Shown here: piece by piece, positions 26,261 through 34,234 of the stretch
Layout of the letters: the number at the start of each line of letters is the position of its first letter
How positions within the stretch are numbered: the first letter of the stretch is position 1
Made by a program: the position numbers and the translations under genes
Notes under the pieces: generated by a model
Databases searched by the model: none
What the model was told of the DNA's origin: nothing
The model's input: the letters and a program-made list of their open reading frames with translations, nothing else
Source: Phycisphaeraceae bacterium
GTDB lineage: Bacteria > Planctomycetota > Phycisphaerae > Phycisphaerales > Phycisphaeraceae
NCBI GenBank assembly: GCA_020831765.1
Contig: JAFIFY010000006.1
Span: 1-47,405 of the forward strand
Reading direction: 5' to 3'
DNA length: 47,405 nt

Positions 26261-27457
26261 CTACCGGGCCCTTGAGCCATTCGACCCGCGGCTTACCCGA
26301 CCGGGTCGCGACAGCCGTCGCAGCATGGCTTCGGCTTCCTGATATCGCTCGAATCGCCGCTCATCCTCCCGGAACGCGGCGGTATGGGCCAAGCCCCGGC
26401 CATTGACCCAACGAAGCCCATGCCGCTTGTGCAGCAGTTCGTGGTACATCACAAAATCCAGAAGCCAGGAGGGAATCGCCGGATCATCCAGCCGCCGTGA
26501 GATCACCAGGCTGTCCCGCGCGAACTCGTAATGGCCGAACTTACGGCCGGATTCAGCGCGGCTCCAAGCCAGTCTCGGCCGCGCCATGTGTCCAGCAAAG
26601 TACGCGGCGTTCACCCGGTGGAAGGAGTCGCCAAGATCGTGCGCATCGCCGCGCGTCGCCGGACACGCCCCACCGTATCGCTCCATGGCCCGCTCGATCG
26701 CCTGATACGGCGGTTGAAGCATGGCCTGAACCACCGTCGCGCGGCCGCCCATCCCGTGGATCATCCGGGCCAGAGCTTCAAACTGCCGATCGTTGAATCC
26801 GATCATCCCCGTGGGCAGTGTCAGGTAAGCCCGACCCGAAACCGCCCGCATCCGCCAGAGCGATCGTGATGGGCCAAACATCACCACCACCGAGCTGGGC
26901 CATCGCGAACGCGCTGGACGGTGCTCTGCCAGCAGGCGGCCCAGATGACCGGCGCATCGGCGATAGGCGGCCACATGCTCGTCGGTTCGAAAATATGCGC
27001 ACCAGCCCCGGATCGCGCGTGCTGAATCGGAGAGCTGCGCCTCGATCTCACGGTTGCGCATGATCAGCGCCTCCAACCGCTCGTGTCGAACAGCGACCTC
27101 CCTCACGATCTGGCTCGATTCCATCTCGGGGTTCTCCAGATCCCGCAGTCGAAGCTCAAGCCATCGCCGGAGCCCACGGATGATGTGCCGACCGGACGCG
27201 CCGGCCGGTCGGCGGTGCGCCGGCGTCGCCTTGTCCCCGCTCATGTGCGTGACCGATTCCAGAAAACGCAGCGCTTCCCGCGTGGGCGGATCGAGCCGCT
27301 TCAGACGCTGCACGCGCTGCGCGAGCCGAAACGTCGTGATGGCACGACGGGCGACCAGCAGAATCGAATCATCGACATCCAGGTGCGCCCGGCCCAACAG
27401 CGCCGCGCGGACCGTCTGCTCACTTCGCATGAGAAGCGCCTTGGGAGATTCGGGCAT
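26261..27457 (-). CDS. SprT-like/M48-like zinc metalloprotease domain protein
   Basis: 398 aa. The zinc motif HELLH is at 339-343 (FVMYHELLHKRHG), with a third His candidate at 358 in LAHTAAFREDERRFERY, the arrangement of SprT/YgjP-type metallopeptidases. The conserved strand before it, SRAESGRKFGHYEFARDSLVISRRLD, also fits SprT-like domains. The first 250 residues are helical and Arg-rich, with no recognised domain; this part is unlike the short SprT proteins of about 165 aa. The ATG at 27457 is preferred over GTG 27475 because GAGAG lies about 7 nt upstream. A TAAAAT box at 27488-27493 (minus strand) is a likely -10. Substrate unknown. Confidence 0.8.
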   Translation of the reverse strand: MPESPKALLMRSEQTVRAALLGRAHLDVDDSILLVARRAITTFRLAQRVQRLKRLDPPTREALRFLESVTHMSGDKATPAHRRPAGASGRHIIRGLRRWLELRLRDLENPEMESSQIVREVAVRHERLEALIMRNREIEAQLSDSARAIRGWCAYFRTDEHVAAYRRCAGHLGRLLAEHRPARSRWPSSVVVMFGPSRSLWRMRAVSGRAYLTLPTGMIGFNDRQFEALARMIHGMGGRATVVQAMLQPPYQAIERAMERYGGACPATRGDAHDLGDSFHRVNAAYFAGHMARPRLAWSRAESGRKFGHYEFARDSLVISRRLDDPAIPSWLLDFVMYHELLHKRHGLRWVNGRGLAHTAAFREDERRFERYQEAEAMLRRLSRPGRVSRGSNGSRAR

Positions 27458-27487
27458 ACAGAGACTCTCAACCACGGAAGGTTGATC

Positions 27488-27493
27488 ATTTTA
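27488..27493 (-). promoter_or_regulatory. -10-like box before the SprT-like gene
   Basis: TAAAAT on the minus strand, about 30 nt upstream of the ATG at 27457. No strong -35 was found. Confidence 0.35.
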
Positions 27494-27585
27494 GCTCCCC
27501 GATGACAGGCAAGCCCGCATGGGGTGAAGAAATGACGGCGCGGGCCGGCTGGCCGGTGGAAAGCTTCCAATCGCGATGGCCCAAG

Positions 27586-30096
27586 CTACGGAGAAGCGGC
27601 GGACAATTCGCTGAGGCGACGACTGGTGGTGAGCCACTGACGCCAGTGCCGGCGATCCATGGGCAATCTTGGATCATCGAAGGCGTGATCCGGGATGGTA
27701 TTCAGGAAATCCACCGCCCGCCGATTGGCCGAGATCGCGTTCTGGACTTCACCCAGGTGCGTGTAGCAATTGACGATCCGAACCATCGCCACCAGCATGC
27801 CCGGCTTGTGATTCCAGCTTTCGTCGGCGGCGGCGATCGAATACAGCTCGATCGCCTTTCGGTACCGGCCAAGCTCATAGGCACAATCGGCTCGATACAT
27901 CAGGGCGTCCTGGAGGAACTCCTTTTCCTCGACCGATAGCATGTCACGGTCCGCGTCCCGGATGGGAAGGAGGTAATCGATGACCCGGGTGTAGTGATCC
28001 AACGCGGTCTCAAGCCGCTGCCGATGAGTCTCCTTCAGTTCTTCACGCTGCACATGCGGCATCGGGTAATCAAGCTGTTCGGCAATGGCCCTGGCGCTCA
28101 TTCGAAGACTGTCGGCCAGCAGATAAAGAAGCGTCGGGGCGAGTCGCGTTGAGCCGTATCGCCGCGGGTCGGCCGCCTCGGAAAGGCGTTCGATCGCCGC
28201 GATGTAGTGCCCTTCCTGATGGTGAAGGCGACCAAGCTGGATCAGCGCATCTCGATAGACATCGGTCTCCGGCGTGTTCACCGGATGATCGAGCGCTTCT
28301 TCCAGTCTTGCCTGGGCCTGGCGCGGGTCGCCCAGCAGCAGCTCGCAACGGGCCAGGGGCACGAAGCTGCGAATGGCCATCGGACTGTTGCGGTGCTGGT
28401 CGATGATCGCGCGGAAATGCTCGCGAGCCACCAGCAGGTCACTTTCCCGGCCCATGGCCATGTACGCCATCCCCAAGCGATGGCGGGCTTCGACTGCGCG
28501 CGGATCACTGGTGTGCTCTTGAATGAACTGCTGGTAGACGCCCACCGCACGCCCCCAGAGCTGGGCACGATCGAAACTCTCGGCCGCGCTCCAGAGCGCG
28601 TCGGCGGCGTCGGCATGCATTCGCGAAGCGAACGCGCTGTCGGCCAACTGATGAAAATGATCACCCGCCCATTCGAAATTCTGCCCGGCGCTCTGATTGA
28701 GGCTCCGCCTCGCCCCGCTCAGTCGGGTGAGGTCCGAACCCGGTGTCAGCGCCTGCGCGGCGGCCTCCTCGGCCTCACGCAAGCGATCGTGGCCGATGCG
28801 ATCGAACGTCTGGGCGAACCGCAGCAGGATCGGCTGGGGCATCATGCCGGGATGGAGCGGACGAACCCTGTCCAGATAGGCCAGGGCCATGTCGAAATCC
28901 TCGTGCTCAAAATGCCGCTGGTGATGGGTGATGACCCGCTCAATGAATATCGATCGAAGCGGGTGGTTGGAGCGACCTTCCCGGGCCAGCGCTTCCGCCG
29001 CCAGGCCGAATCGCTCCAGGGCTTCGTGATGCCGGTCCAGCAGGGCTTCGACATGGGCACGACCCACCAGCGCCGCCAGATGGCTGGATGTCCGCTGAAA
29101 ATCTTCTTCGGCGACCCGCAGGTAGTCCAAGGCCGTATGCAACGGATCGAAATCCGGGCCCTCGGCGGTGGAAAGCGCGATCTCACCGAGTCCGACGAGG
29201 ATTTCGCCATTGAGTCGGTGGTCTGGATCGATGCGTGATCGGGCGGATCGGTACTGCGCTTCGGCGTCGGTCAGGCGCCCCTCGTTGCGATAGGCGTGAC
29301 CGAGATACACCTCCAGCAGGGCCAGATCGCTTCGCCCCGGCTGATCGCTGTACCGGGGTATGGTTCGTTCAAGGTAATGCGCTGCCTGCGCGGCGCTGTC
29401 GCTGCTGTCCTGGTCGAGCAGGATTCTGGCCCGCGTCGCCGCTGCCCATATGCCCTGCCGACGGACAAGGTGACGATCATGGACCCCATGGAGCGTCCGC
29501 TCGAACTGGTCCAGCAAGCGCAGCAACTCGCCCGCCTCAGCGCCCAGCGACATGCGCCGCTCCAGGATGCGGTGGAGCAGTTCCAGCTTCCGCTCCGGTG
29601 TGTTGTGCGGAGGCCGATCCACCAATTCCATGGCCCGCTCATACCGGTTCAGACCGACAAGCATTTCCGCCCAGCGTCCGATGCGGCGGGCATCCAGGCT
29701 CAGCCCCATCTGCTCGGCCCGACGGTAGTAATCGTCCACGCGGCGGTAATTCTCGGGGTTCTGCCAGTCGTTGACCTGGTCCTGAAGGTAAACCAGGTCT
29801 CCCCAGAGCATGATGTACCGCGCCTGATCCGGGAGCATCGCCCGGAGCCGCACCCCTTCGCCCATGCGCTCCAGCGATTGCTGAGCCTCATCCAGCCGGC
29901 CGGCGCTGAGCAACCGCTCCACCCGGTCCATCGCCTCATCAAAACGGTCTTCTTCCCGCTCCGGAATCGAAACCGACACCACCAGCGCCAACAGCACCAG
30001 GCTTAGGAGCAATGTGGGCAAGTGCCATATCTTCGACCATGAAGGCAGGCCCTGCTCGGTGGGTGGGGAGACCGGGTTGGCTTGGGCGTTGGCCAT
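27586..30096 (-). CDS. Large TPR-repeat membrane-anchored protein
   Basis: 836 aa. One membrane helix near the N terminus (LPTLLLSLVLLALVVSVSIP, about 27-46), then helix-turn-helix TPR units over almost the whole length, for example FDEAMDRVERLLSAGRLDEAQQSLERM, AVEARHRLGMAYMAMGRESDLLVAREHFRAII and ALMYRADCAYELGRYRKAIELYSIAAADE. The repeats face the periplasm if the helix is an uncleaved anchor. It is probably a scaffold; the partner is unknown. The ATG at 30096 is chosen because the upstream ATG at 30129 adds only an 11-residue basic stretch; neither has a good Shine-Dalgarno. A stretch of about 200 bp separates it from the hydrolase gene upstream. Confidence 0.85.
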   Translation of the reverse strand: MANAQANPVSPPTEQGLPSWSKIWHLPTLLLSLVLLALVVSVSIPEREEDRFDEAMDRVERLLSAGRLDEAQQSLERMGEGVRLRAMLPDQARYIMLWGDLVYLQDQVNDWQNPENYRRVDDYYRRAEQMGLSLDARRIGRWAEMLVGLNRYERAMELVDRPPHNTPERKLELLHRILERRMSLGAEAGELLRLLDQFERTLHGVHDRHLVRRQGIWAAATRARILLDQDSSDSAAQAAHYLERTIPRYSDQPGRSDLALLEVYLGHAYRNEGRLTDAEAQYRSARSRIDPDHRLNGEILVGLGEIALSTAEGPDFDPLHTALDYLRVAEEDFQRTSSHLAALVGRAHVEALLDRHHEALERFGLAAEALAREGRSNHPLRSIFIERVITHHQRHFEHEDFDMALAYLDRVRPLHPGMMPQPILLRFAQTFDRIGHDRLREAEEAAAQALTPGSDLTRLSGARRSLNQSAGQNFEWAGDHFHQLADSAFASRMHADAADALWSAAESFDRAQLWGRAVGVYQQFIQEHTSDPRAVEARHRLGMAYMAMGRESDLLVAREHFRAIIDQHRNSPMAIRSFVPLARCELLLGDPRQAQARLEEALDHPVNTPETDVYRDALIQLGRLHHQEGHYIAAIERLSEAADPRRYGSTRLAPTLLYLLADSLRMSARAIAEQLDYPMPHVQREELKETHRQRLETALDHYTRVIDYLLPIRDADRDMLSVEEKEFLQDALMYRADCAYELGRYRKAIELYSIAAADESWNHKPGMLVAMVRIVNCYTHLGEVQNAISANRRAVDFLNTIPDHAFDDPRLPMDRRHWRQWLTTSRRLSELSAASP

Positions 30097-30298
30097 GGTG
30101 GGATGCAAACCTCGCCTGGGGTCATGCATGAATGACAGCCGACGGATCGCACCGTTGATCCGCGATGCCTGCCTGTAACCTTTATCGGCCAGCCCGCGAG
30201 GTCGGGCAAGTCCTGAACACGGTAAGGAAGCGCTTATCGGCCCATCCGGTTGTCGTTATGTGAGCGGTGGATCGGATATGGGCCTGCCGCGGACGCGA

Positions 30299-31195
30299 TC
30301 AGCGGCCAATCACGCGCGGCAACGGGCCGACGTGTTCATCGAGAAATTCCTGAAGCCGGGGGCGAACCCGCTGATCCAGGCTTGCGCCACCATGCCGGCC
30401 GGACACCACGAGCAACTCGGCGGCCGGAAATGCCTCGGCCAGTCGCCGGCTGTGCCGCACCGGGATGGTCTGGTCATCCTCGGCATGCACGAGGAGCACC
30501 GGTGACTCGATCCGCGGCGCCAGGGCGAGCGAATCGAAGGGATCACGAATGATGAACCCCGGCACCAGCGCTCGAGCGGCCATGGAGCGGACACTTGTGA
30601 AGGTGGAATCGAGCACCATCGCCGCGGGCGGGCGAATCGCCGACAATTGCACAACGACCGCCCCGCCCAGTGAAAACCCCTGGTAGACGATCCGATTCGC
30701 ATCCACTTCCGGCTGCTCCAGCGCCCAGTTGAGGAAGGCTTCAAAGGTTCGGACGATCCGATCCTGCCCGGGGCGGCCGTCCACGCCTCCGTAGCCCGGA
30801 TACTCGATCGCCAGCACGCCGAATCCGTTCTCGATGTGGAACTCGGTCATGTACAACGCGGTATCGATCGTCTCACCGTTGCCGTGGGCATAGATCAAGA
30901 GGGGTGCGGGTCGGGGCTGTCCATCATCACCCGCCGGCGGCCGAATCCACCACGCCTCGGCCTGGCCGAAGTCCATCGGCAGCTTCACCCGCTCGGCGTT
31001 CAGCCCCGCGGGAATCTCCGGCACCAGCACGGCCATGTGGCGCGGATAGAGCACCCATCGCTGGATGAAGAATCCGAACGTCCAATAACCGGCGACGGCC
31101 AGAATCAGAATCCAGATCATGCGAACACTCTGTCGCCGGAACAACGAGGCGCCCGGGCGCGTGGGGGAAGTGTCTTCGGGGTTTGACTCGGCCAT
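30299..31195 (-). CDS. Alpha/beta hydrolase with N-terminal membrane anchor
   Basis: 298 aa. A membrane helix at about 26-45 (MIWILILAVAGYWTFGFFI) anchors the protein, followed by an alpha/beta hydrolase domain: YAHGNGETID (oxyanion HG), EYPGYGGVDGRPG, the nucleophile elbow GFSLGG with Ser175, and HAEDDQTIPV with the catalytic Asp. The His is in SGRHGG. This matches the BEM46-like/YfhR type of serine hydrolases; the substrate is unknown. The gene begins 27 bp after the ppk stop, so the two are probably co-transcribed. Confidence 0.85.
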   Translation of the reverse strand: MAESNPEDTSPTRPGASLFRRQSVRMIWILILAVAGYWTFGFFIQRWVLYPRHMAVLVPEIPAGLNAERVKLPMDFGQAEAWWIRPPAGDDGQPRPAPLLIYAHGNGETIDTALYMTEFHIENGFGVLAIEYPGYGGVDGRPGQDRIVRTFEAFLNWALEQPEVDANRIVYQGFSLGGAVVVQLSAIRPPAAMVLDSTFTSVRSMAARALVPGFIIRDPFDSLALAPRIESPVLLVHAEDDQTIPVRHSRRLAEAFPAAELLVVSGRHGGASLDQRVRPRLQEFLDEHVGPLPRVIGR

Positions 31196-31222
31196 GAGTC
31201 TGATTCTCCTGATCCAGTCGAA

Positions 31223-33454
31223 TTACAAAACCAGGCTTCGCCGTTCGGGTGTGACGCTGGAGCTTCGGGTCATCTCCATGAGGTAATTCTGCGTGCCCAT
31301 GCACACCGGCGATGCGGCTTCTTCCGGATCGGGGTCGGTCGGTGGCTGACGCTGGATGTATCCGCCATCCGGCTTCAGTTCCCAGGCCTGAAGGTGATCG
31401 AGCAGCGAGGCATCGAGCACATCGATCAGTCGCTGGCGCAACGCCGGTTCCTCGATCGGCGTGATGCACTCCACGCGATTGTTGAGGTTGCGATACATCC
31501 AGTCGGCCGAACCGATGAAACACTCCGGTTGCCCGCCGTTGTGGAAGTAATAAATCCTCGAATGCTCCAGAAAGCGGCCGATGACGCTGACCACGCTGAT
31601 ATTCTCGCTCAGATTCTCGATGCCCGGCCGCAGGCAGCAGAAACCACGGACGATCAGGTCGATCTTCACGCCGGCCTGTGATGCCTCGTAAAGCTTCTGG
31701 CAGAGTTCCCTGTCCTCGAGGCTGTTCATTTTGGCCACGATTCGCGGCCGGTTGGGATCATCGGGATCGGCGCCGCGTCCATTCCACTCACGACAATGTT
31801 CGATCTCACGCTCGATCATCTCGCTGAACCGGCTGCGCATGTTGATCGGCGCGACCAGCAGGTGTGTGAAATCGCGCTTGAGGCTGCGCCCGGTCAGGTA
31901 GTTGAAAAGCTCGATCGCATCACCGACCAGTTCCGACCGGCAGGTCAGCAATCCCAGATCGGTGTAGAGGCCGGCGGTCTTGGAATTGTAGTTGCCCGTC
32001 CCGATGTGACAGTAGGTCCGCATGCCATCGGGCTCGTGGCGCACCACCATCGCCACCTTGGTATGGGTCTTGAGGCCGACCAGCCCGTAAACGACATGTA
32101 CCCCGGCCTTGATCAGCGCCTGGGCCACGTTGATGTTGCGCTCCTCATCGAAACGCGCCTTCAGTTCCACAAGACAGATCACCTGCTTGCCGGCTTCAGC
32201 GGCGCGGATGAGGTCCGGAATGAATGGTGAATCACCGCTGGTCCGATAGAGCGTCTGCTTGATGGCCACCACCTTCGGGTCCTTCGCCGCCGACCGGACG
32301 AAGCGCTCGACGCTGGTCGTGAACGATTCATAGGGGTGGTGAACCAGCACATCGCCGGCGCGAATCAATGAAAAGATATCGGCGTCATCATCACGCAGCC
32401 TCTGCGGAACCGCGGGCGTCCAGGGGCTGTGCTTGAGATCAGGAAGGTTCAGACCGTGGATCACCTCGAGGTCGGTGAAGTCCAACTCCTCGGGCATCTG
32501 ATAGACATCGGTCGATTTCAGTTCCATCTCCCGGGCCAGATAACGCACCATCTCCGGGTCCGGGTCCGGGCCGACCTCAAGCCGCACCACCGGGGCGAAG
32601 CGGCGATTGCGCAACTCCTGCTCGATCAACTCCAGCAGGTCTTCGGCATCGTCATCATCATCACGCAGAACATCGGCGTTGCGCGTCACGCGGAAAGGCA
32701 TCACCTTCTCGATGACCATGCCCTCGAAAAGCCGCGCCAGATGGTTGCGGATGATTTCGTTGACATGGACGAACCGCATCGGTTCCGTGCCCGAGGATCG
32801 ATCAACGCGGGTCGGAACGGTCGTCGGCCGCGGCCCACCGATCTGAACCCAGCGCGGCAGAAGCTTGGGCACCTTGATCCGGGCGAACTCGGACTCCGCC
32901 GAGCTCTGGTCCGGCTGGCGAATCCGGACACCAAGCGATGTGCTGAGGTTGCTGATGAACGGGAAGGGATGCCCCGGATCAACCGCCAACGGGGTTAGCA
33001 CGGGAAAAAGCGTCTTTCGAAAATAGTCGTCGGCCTGATCGTGCTCCTCATCGGTCAACTGATCCCACTTGAGCAGGTGAATGCCCTCGGCAGCCAGCGC
33101 CGGACATATGTCCTGGCGATAACACCGGGCCTGCAGATCAAGCATCTTGAGGATCGCCTCGCGAATCGCCACCAGCGTCTCGCCCGGCGACAGGCCGTCG
33201 GGCGACCGGGTCATCACGCCGGCGGCGATCTGTCGCTTCAATCCGCCCACGCGCTTCTGGACGAACTCATCAAGGTTCGAGTTGAAGATGCCCAGGAAGA
33301 ACACCCGCTCGAGCAAGGGAGTTCTTTCATCCAGCGCCTCATGCAGAACCCTGAGGTTGAACTCCAGCCAGCTCAACTCGCGGTTGAAAAAACGGCTGTC
33401 CTCAAGAGGACGGACCAGTGGGCTGATTCGAGCGACGGCGACGCGGGCATCCAT
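31223..33454 (-). CDS. ppk1: Polyphosphate kinase 1
   Basis: 743 aa, usual length for PPK1. Makes inorganic polyphosphate from ATP. The N-terminal domain begins FFNRELSWLEFNLRVLHEA; the head domain contains VHVNEIIRNHL. The catalytic domain shows FVRSAAKDPKVVAIKQTLYRTS, the phosphohistidine region CHIGTGNYNSKTAGLYTDLG and the second His in FLEHSRIYYFHNGG, then ECFIGSADWMYRNLNNRVE. The ATG at 33454 is supported by conserved sequence starting just after. TACAAT at 33494-33499 (minus strand), about 40 nt upstream, is a good -10 candidate. Confidence 0.96.
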   Translation of the reverse strand: MDARVAVARISPLVRPLEDSRFFNRELSWLEFNLRVLHEALDERTPLLERVFFLGIFNSNLDEFVQKRVGGLKRQIAAGVMTRSPDGLSPGETLVAIREAILKMLDLQARCYRQDICPALAAEGIHLLKWDQLTDEEHDQADDYFRKTLFPVLTPLAVDPGHPFPFISNLSTSLGVRIRQPDQSSAESEFARIKVPKLLPRWVQIGGPRPTTVPTRVDRSSGTEPMRFVHVNEIIRNHLARLFEGMVIEKVMPFRVTRNADVLRDDDDDAEDLLELIEQELRNRRFAPVVRLEVGPDPDPEMVRYLAREMELKSTDVYQMPEELDFTDLEVIHGLNLPDLKHSPWTPAVPQRLRDDDADIFSLIRAGDVLVHHPYESFTTSVERFVRSAAKDPKVVAIKQTLYRTSGDSPFIPDLIRAAEAGKQVICLVELKARFDEERNINVAQALIKAGVHVVYGLVGLKTHTKVAMVVRHEPDGMRTYCHIGTGNYNSKTAGLYTDLGLLTCRSELVGDAIELFNYLTGRSLKRDFTHLLVAPINMRSRFSEMIEREIEHCREWNGRGADPDDPNRPRIVAKMNSLEDRELCQKLYEASQAGVKIDLIVRGFCCLRPGIENLSENISVVSVIGRFLEHSRIYYFHNGGQPECFIGSADWMYRNLNNRVECITPIEEPALRQRLIDVLDASLLDHLQAWELKPDGGYIQRQPPTDPDPEEAASPVCMGTQNYLMEMTRSSSVTPERRSLVL

Positions 33455-33493
33455 GAATGATGAATATCCGAAAGATCGGGCAACAGTTCGTCA

Positions 33494-33499
33494 ATTGTA
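33494..33499 (-). promoter_or_regulatory. -10-like box upstream of ppk1
   Basis: TACAAT on the minus strand (five of six bases), followed by TTGACG. It would give a leader of about 30 nt. It lies in the 144-bp gap after the unrecognised gene. Confidence 0.35.
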
Positions 33500-33598
33500 C
33501 ACCATGGCGGGAAAAACGCGCATGTTGATCAGCGAGAGGATCGGAACTCGGCCCCCGGCCCCCGGTCGCGATGGCCAGCCTCAACGCCCACCGATCGC

Positions 33599-34165
33599 TC
33601 ATGCCGCCCGGCATCCAATCGCGGGAAGATTCATGACCGGAAGGCCATGGCGCGTTCGATGCACCAGGCGATCCAGGGGCAGAGCGCGACGGGTATCCGA
33701 ACGATCGATCCAGAAGCCGCGTCGATGGTGTTCCAGAGTGAACAGCAGACGGGAGGGCGACCATTCTGGCCGCGATGCTTCCAATCGATAGTACGGCTCC
33801 TCGAGCCATTGGCTCCGGGGCCAGTCCAGCAGCACGCCTGCCATGCGGATTTGAAATCGCCAACCGAAAAGGTATTCCCGGAGATTGTGCTGGTGTTCCC
33901 GGAAAATGGCCACGACCAGCGAATCCGAGCCGCAGGGGCTGTGCGCTGCGGTTTGATCGATCAGCCCCGCCGCATCGGCGCCACAAAGCATCCACGGTCG
34001 CCCGTAACCGGCCAGCAGTGCGCCGATCCGCAACGCCAGTGCTTCGACCGTATGAGCGACCGGCGGCCGTGGCGCGGCGGCGGGCCGCTCATCAATCCAT
34101 CGAAGCCCGGATGATGCTTCAGACACTTGGAGCTCTCTCCCACCTTGTCCATGGACATCGAACAC
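33599..34165 (-). CDS. Hypothetical protein between GH35-like and ppk1 genes
   Basis: 188 aa, not recognised. The middle reads like a genuine globular protein: ALALRIGALLAGYGRPWMLC, SDSLVVAIFREHQHNLREYLFG and RPEWSPSRLLFTLEHHRRGFWIDRSD. It has no signal peptide and no clear membrane helix, and is rich in Arg and Trp. The start is GTG at 34165 with no strong Shine-Dalgarno, so the N terminus is open. It follows the GH35-like gene by 69 bp on the same strand. It could be a small lineage-specific protein; the overlapping plus-strand frame is less protein-like. Confidence 0.5.
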   Translation of the reverse strand: MFDVHGQGGRELQVSEASSGLRWIDERPAAAPRPPVAHTVEALALRIGALLAGYGRPWMLCGADAAGLIDQTAAHSPCGSDSLVVAIFREHQHNLREYLFGWRFQIRMAGVLLDWPRSQWLEEPYYRLEASRPEWSPSRLLFTLEHHRRGFWIDRSDTRRALPLDRLVHRTRHGLPVMNLPAIGCRAA

Positions 34166-34234
34166 CGACGTCCGCCAGGCGACGCTGGAACACCCCCGAA
34201 CTACGGTATCGGTCGCCTTTTGGTCGGGATTGAG

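Noticed and set aside
30180-30250. Small RNA or tRNA in the gap before the hydrolase stop
   Set aside because: There is a GCCCG-CGGGC hairpin and a 9-bp direct repeat TTATCGGCC, but no cloverleaf and no known RNA pattern.
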